Below are positions 14,621-17,690 of a DNA stretch of 17,690 nt, piece after piece; position 1 is the stretch's first letter, and every line of letters begins with the position of its first letter. Made by a program: the position numbers and the translations under genes. This DNA is from Candidatus Hydrogenedentota bacterium (GTDB lineage Bacteria; Hydrogenedentota; Hydrogenedentia; Hydrogenedentales; SLHB01). Below the pieces are notes generated by a model. It did no database searches. It was not told where the DNA came from and saw nothing but the letters and a program-made list of their open reading frames with translations. The stretch spans positions 1 through 17,690 of the forward strand of contig JAFGTL010000004.1 in assembly GCA_016934125.1 (NCBI GenBank). Direction: 5' to 3'.

Positions 14621-17308
14621 GTGACCCTATACTCATTGCCGGCTGTGGCCATGGCCGCGATTGCCTTCTACGTCGGCGCTTATCACCTTTTCATCTACGC
14701 GCGCCGGCCCCTTGCCCGGCAAGATCTGCCCTTCGCCCTCACCTGCCTCAGCATCGGCGCCTACAGCGCCCTCTGTGCCGGCCAGTACAGTGCCGCATCG
14801 CCGGAGCAAGGCGTCCTCTGGCAGCGATGGCAGATGTTGGTGATCGGCCTCCTCGGCGCCACGCTGCTCTGGTTCGCCCATGCCTACCTCGGGCGCAAGC
14901 CGGGCAAGCTCCCCTATCTGCTCGGCGCGGCCATCATGGCCGCCGCCCTCGTATGCGCGTTCGATCGCGGCTCCCTCGCCTGGCTCGACAAACCCAGTAT
15001 CAAGGAGGTTCACGTCCCCTTCCTGCATGCCCCCGTCGTCTACCGCGAGATGGCCGCCGGCCCCTTCTCCATCGCCCTGAGCGTGCTGGGCGTGCTGATT
15101 CTCGCCTACATGATCTGGATTGCCGTGCAGTCGTTCCGCCGCGGGGCCCGCAAGAAGGCCGCCCGGCTCATCGCCGGCACAGTTCTGCTCGCCGCCGCGG
15201 CGGCCAGCGACGCCGCCGTGAATGCCGACCTCTACGACTTCCTCTATGTCACCAAGTACGCGTATGTCGGGCTCATGTTCATGATGGTGTACGCCCTCTC
15301 GGATGAACTCGTCGCCGCGGAGCGTTTCCAGCGCGCCCTCGAGGACAGCGAGTCCCGGTTGCGCGCCCTGTTCGAAGGTATCAATGACGCCGTGTTCGTC
15401 CACGATCTGGACGGCCGGATTCTCGACTGCAACGAAGCCGCCCACCGTCGCCTCGGCTACACCCGGGACGAGTTCGTCGGCATGCACACGCGCGACATCG
15501 ATTCCCCGCGCTTCGCGCAAGGTTTCGACGAACGGATCCGGCGACAATTGGAGGAGGGCCGGTGTTCGTGTGAAGGCGTTCACCTCCGGAAAGACGGGAG
15601 TGAAGTGCCCGTCGACGTCAACACCAGCCTGATCACATACAACGGACAGCAGGCCATCCTCGCCGTCATGCGCGATATCACCGAGCGAAAACAGGCCGAG
15701 ACGGCACTCCGCGAGAGCGAGGAACGCTTCCGCATGCTCGCCGAGAACGTCCCCGGCGTCATCTACCTCTGCAAGAACGATCGCCGGTGGACGATGATCT
15801 ACCTCAACGACGCAGTCAAAGAACTCACCGGCTATCCCAAAGAAGACTTCCTCACCGATCGAATCAGTTTCGCGGACTTGTACAACCCCGACGACACGGA
15901 AGGGATCTACGCTGACGTCGAGAAGGCCCTTGCCGACAGAGTGCCCTTCCATCTCACGTACAGGCTGAAACACCGATCAGGCGACTGGCGGTGGATAGAC
16001 GAGGCCGGCGGCGGTGTCTACCGCAATGGCGAGTTGCTCATGCTCGAGGGCTTCCTCAGCGACATCTCGGCCCGCAAGCGGGCCGAAGAGGATCGCAAAC
16101 ACCTCGAAACCCAAGTGCAACAGGCTCAGAAGCTCGAGAGCCTCGGCGTGCTCGCCGGCGGTATCGCCCACGACTTCAACAACCTCCTCATGGGCATTCT
16201 GGGCAACGCCGACTTGGCCCTCGATCACCTCTCGCCGGTGTCGCCCGCCCGGCAGAGCATCGTCAACATCGAGACGGCCGGCAAGCGTGCCGCCGAACTC
16301 TGCCGGCAGATGCTCGCCTATTCCGGGAAAGGCAAGTTCATCGTCGAGGCCGTCAATCTCAATGAAGTCGTCCAGGAGATGGATCACCTGCTGAGCATTT
16401 CCATCTCCAAGAAGGCCGTTCTCACCTACGGCCTTGCCGGCGACCTCCCCGCCATCGAGGCCGATCCCACCCAGCTTCGCCAAGTCATCATGAACCTGAT
16501 CATCAACGCGTCCGACGCAATCGATGAGAAGAGCCACATCGCCGGCGAGCAGGGCCTGATTACCGTGACAACCGGCGTTATGGACTGCGATCGCTCCTAC
16601 CTCCGGGAAACGTACGTGGATGAAGATCTGCCCGAGGGGCGGTACGCATACGTCGAAGTGTCCGATTCCGGCTGCGGAATGAGCGCGGAAACCCGCGGGA
16701 GGATCTTCGATCCCTTCTTCACCACGAAGTTTACCGGACGCGGCTTGGGCCTGTCCGTCGTGCTCGGCATCGTGCGGGGCCACGGCGGGGTCCTCAAGAT
16801 CTACAGCGAAGAAGGGCGCGGCTCGACGCTCAAGGCGTTGTTCCCCGCGGTCGACACGCCCCTCCCGTCCCGCGCTGCCGAGCCCGACGCCGGCGAGGAA
16901 TGGGGCGCCACCGGCCTCGTCCTGCTCGTCGACGACGAGGAGGTCGTCCGGGACGTCGCAAGCGAGATGCTCGAAACCATGGGCTTCGATGTGCTCACCG
17001 CCGATGATGGCGACAAGGCCGTCGAGCTCTTCCGCGAGCACGGCGACGAACTCCGGTGTGTCGTGCTTGATCTCACCATGCCGCGAATGGACGGCGAGCA
17101 AACCCTCCGCGCACTCCGCGGCATTCGCCAGGACGTGCCCGTCATCATCTCGAGCGGATACAACGAACAGGAACTCACCACGCGGTTCCTCGGGCGAGGC
17201 CCAGCCGGCTTTATTCAGAAGCCGTACCAACTCAGAACCTTGGCTACCGTCATACGCGAGGTCTTCTCGACGTGGAGGCCTCCCGAACACCCCGACACAT
17301 CCTTGTGA
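14621..17308 (+). CDS. 7TM hybrid sensor histidine kinase with two PAS domains and a receiver
   Basis: The preferred start is GTG 14621 (895 residues), which places the first membrane helix at the N-terminus. GTG 14561 is in frame but adds 20 polar residues and overlaps a leader hairpin. Seven membrane segments lie within about residues 5-218, like the HisKA_7TM sensor region. Two PAS domains follow (about 225-345 and 350-480), each ending in a PAC-like DITERK or DISARK motif. The dimerisation domain has the phospho-acceptor H517 in AHDFNN. The ATPase domain has the N-box NLIINASDA, the G1 box DSGCGM and FDPFFTTK...GRGLGLSVV. The receiver (about 767-885) has D771-D772, phospho-acceptor D817 in LDLTMPRMDG, and K867. 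All key residues are present, so it should be active at the inner membrane. No partner DNA-binding regulator is adjacent. The signal is unknown. Confidence 0.93.
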   Translation: MTLYSLPAVAMAAIAFYVGAYHLFIYARRPLARQDLPFALTCLSIGAYSALCAGQYSAASPEQGVLWQRWQMLVIGLLGATLLWFAHAYLGRKPGKLPYLLGAAIMAAALVCAFDRGSLAWLDKPSIKEVHVPFLHAPVVYREMAAGPFSIALSVLGVLILAYMIWIAVQSFRRGARKKAARLIAGTVLLAAAAASDAAVNADLYDFLYVTKYAYVGLMFMMVYALSDELVAAERFQRALEDSESRLRALFEGINDAVFVHDLDGRILDCNEAAHRRLGYTRDEFVGMHTRDIDSPRFAQGFDERIRRQLEEGRCSCEGVHLRKDGSEVPVDVNTSLITYNGQQAILAVMRDITERKQAETALRESEERFRMLAENVPGVIYLCKNDRRWTMIYLNDAVKELTGYPKEDFLTDRISFADLYNPDDTEGIYADVEKALADRVPFHLTYRLKHRSGDWRWIDEAGGGVYRNGELLMLEGFLSDISARKRAEEDRKHLETQVQQAQKLESLGVLAGGIAHDFNNLLMGILGNADLALDHLSPVSPARQSIVNIETAGKRAAELCRQMLAYSGKGKFIVEAVNLNEVVQEMDHLLSISISKKAVLTYGLAGDLPAIEADPTQLRQVIMNLIINASDAIDEKSHIAGEQGLITVTTGVMDCDRSYLRETYVDEDLPEGRYAYVEVSDSGCGMSAETRGRIFDPFFTTKFTGRGLGLSVVLGIVRGHGGVLKIYSEEGRGSTLKALFPAVDTPLPSRAAEPDAGEEWGATGLVLLVDDEEVVRDVASEMLETMGFDVLTADDGDKAVELFREHGDELRCVVLDLTMPRMDGEQTLRALRGIRQDVPVIISSGYNEQELTTRFLGRGPAGFIQKPYQLRTLATVIREVFSTWRPPEHPDTSL

Positions 17309-17316
17309 CTGACGCG

Positions 17317-17348
17317 ACGCCGCCCCGGCCTCGCAAACGCCGCCCCGG
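17317..17348 (+). repeat. 12-bp direct repeat around a -35-like box (operator candidate)
   Basis: ACGCCGCCCCGG occurs perfectly at 17317-17328 and 17337-17348, exactly 20 bp apart, or about two helical turns. The first copy lies just upstream of the -35-like box TCGCAA (17331-17336) and the second lies between it and the -10 box. This arrangement fits a repressor or activator site, but the DNA is GC-rich and chance cannot be excluded. Confidence 0.45.
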
Positions 17349-17359
17349 GCTGGCATAAT
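17331..17359 (+). promoter_or_regulatory. Promoter-like element before the beta-helix gene
   Basis: TCGCAA (17331-17336) and CATAAT (17354-17359) are 17 nt apart. The -10 box matches five of six positions. The element lies between the kinase stop and the next start codon and is overlapped by the 12-bp direct repeat. Confidence 0.45.
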
Positions 17360-17425
17360 CATCCCATGACGCTGTGCTGACGCCCGGCCGTCAACCGCAG
17401 GAATCGATACAAGGGGAGTCGACCG

Positions 17426-17690
17426 ATGCCGAAAACCACAGACTGCTTCCTACTCGCCGCAATCGCGGCCGCCTCGATGGCTGTGTCCAGCCCATCCCTC
17501 GCGCAGGGGCCCGAGCCAGCGCGATTCTATGTCGCAACCAACGGAAACGACGCCTGGTCGGGCACACTCGCCGAGCCGAACGCCGAGGCCTCAGACGGCC
17601 CCTTCGCGACCCTCGAACGGGCTCGCGACGCGATCCGCAGCCTGAAACAGAACGGGGGGCTCCTCCCGGCCGGCGTCGACGTGCTCGTCC
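17426..17690 (+). CDS. Secreted right-handed beta-helix protein, N-terminal part (3' end outside window)
   Basis: ATG 17426 follows AAGGGGAG (17411-17418) at 7 nt, and the frame stays open to the right edge (88 complete codons). Residues 1-27 form a signal peptide (hydrophobic CFLLAAIAAASMAV, likely cleavage after SLA or near AQG). The mature start, RFYVATNGNDAWSGTLAEPN, followed by DGPFATLERARDAIR, is the typical opening of right-handed parallel beta-helix proteins of the pectate-lyase-like (DUF1565/PbH1) type. Such proteins are often polysaccharide lyases or glycosidases, which fits the locus. The catalytic part is outside the window, so activity cannot be judged. A promoter-like element and a direct repeat upstream suggest it begins a new transcript. 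Confidence 0.8.
   Translation, partial: MPKTTDCFLLAAIAAASMAVSSPSLAQGPEPARFYVATNGNDAWSGTLAEPNAEASDGPFATLERARDAIRSLKQNGGLLPAGVDVLV

Noticed and set aside
14633..17362. Minus-strand open frames 14633-15973 and 15977-17362 opposite the kinase gene
   Set aside because: Both are antisense shadows of a kinase with every expected motif, and neither has a recognisable domain.

Overview
The window is a gene-dense, GC-rich stretch of bacterial chromosome of about 17.7 kb. It carries nine protein-coding genes, two of them cut by the window edges. I see no tRNA, rRNA, CRISPR array or insertion sequence. Four kinds of evidence suggest a free-living Gram-negative degrader of the Planctomycetota / Hydrogenedentota / Lentisphaerota type: large modular secreted glycoside-hydrolase-like proteins, a Tat-exported sulfatase, a WbsX-family protein, and a HisKA_7TM-type hybrid kinase. 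That placement is inference from gene content; no marker gene is present.

Region 1 (1-9513, plus strand) looks like a saccharide-degradation cluster. It holds the end of a sialidase-like beta-propeller protein, a 1063-aa secreted protein with two copies of one beta-sandwich module around and inside a probable TIM barrel, a leaderless WbsX/GH99-like protein, a secreted clan GH-A-like protein with LamG-like and CBM-like modules, and a type I sulfatase. The first four genes are spaced 44, 57 and 64 nt apart and are probably one transcript. The sulfatase has its own promoter-like element.

Region 2 (9514-13027, minus strand) is a two-gene operon: a zinc-dependent polyol dehydrogenase resembling erythritol/L-threitol dehydrogenase, then a secreted GHL10-type (PF02638-like) glycoside-hydrolase-like protein. 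A TTGCGG-N17-TAGAAT promoter and a GC-rich palindromic leader precede it. The last gene ends exactly where the sulfatase gene ends, with no base between the two stop codons.

Region 3 (13249-17308, plus strand) holds an envelope protein with a DUF4349 domain and an unusual C-terminal extension, then a 7TM-PAS-PAS hybrid histidine kinase with its own receiver domain. The leader between them has a repeated ATATAGT/CTCTCC element and two hairpins. Region 4 (17309-17690) has a promoter-like element overlapped by a 12-bp direct repeat of 20-bp period, followed by the start of a secreted right-handed beta-helix protein.

As a working model, the exported enzymes would strip sulfate and cut a complex, probably sulfated, glycan. 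The dehydrogenase would act on a released or derived polyol in the cytoplasm, and the kinase and regulatory repeats may tie expression to an environmental signal. No SusC/SusD pair, ABC transporter or formylglycine-generating enzyme lies in the window, so uptake and sulfatase maturation must be encoded elsewhere. The most novel-looking items are the 1063-aa protein with an inserted duplicate module, the duplicated N-terminal domain of the GHL10 protein, the DUF4349 fusion, and the regulatory repeats.
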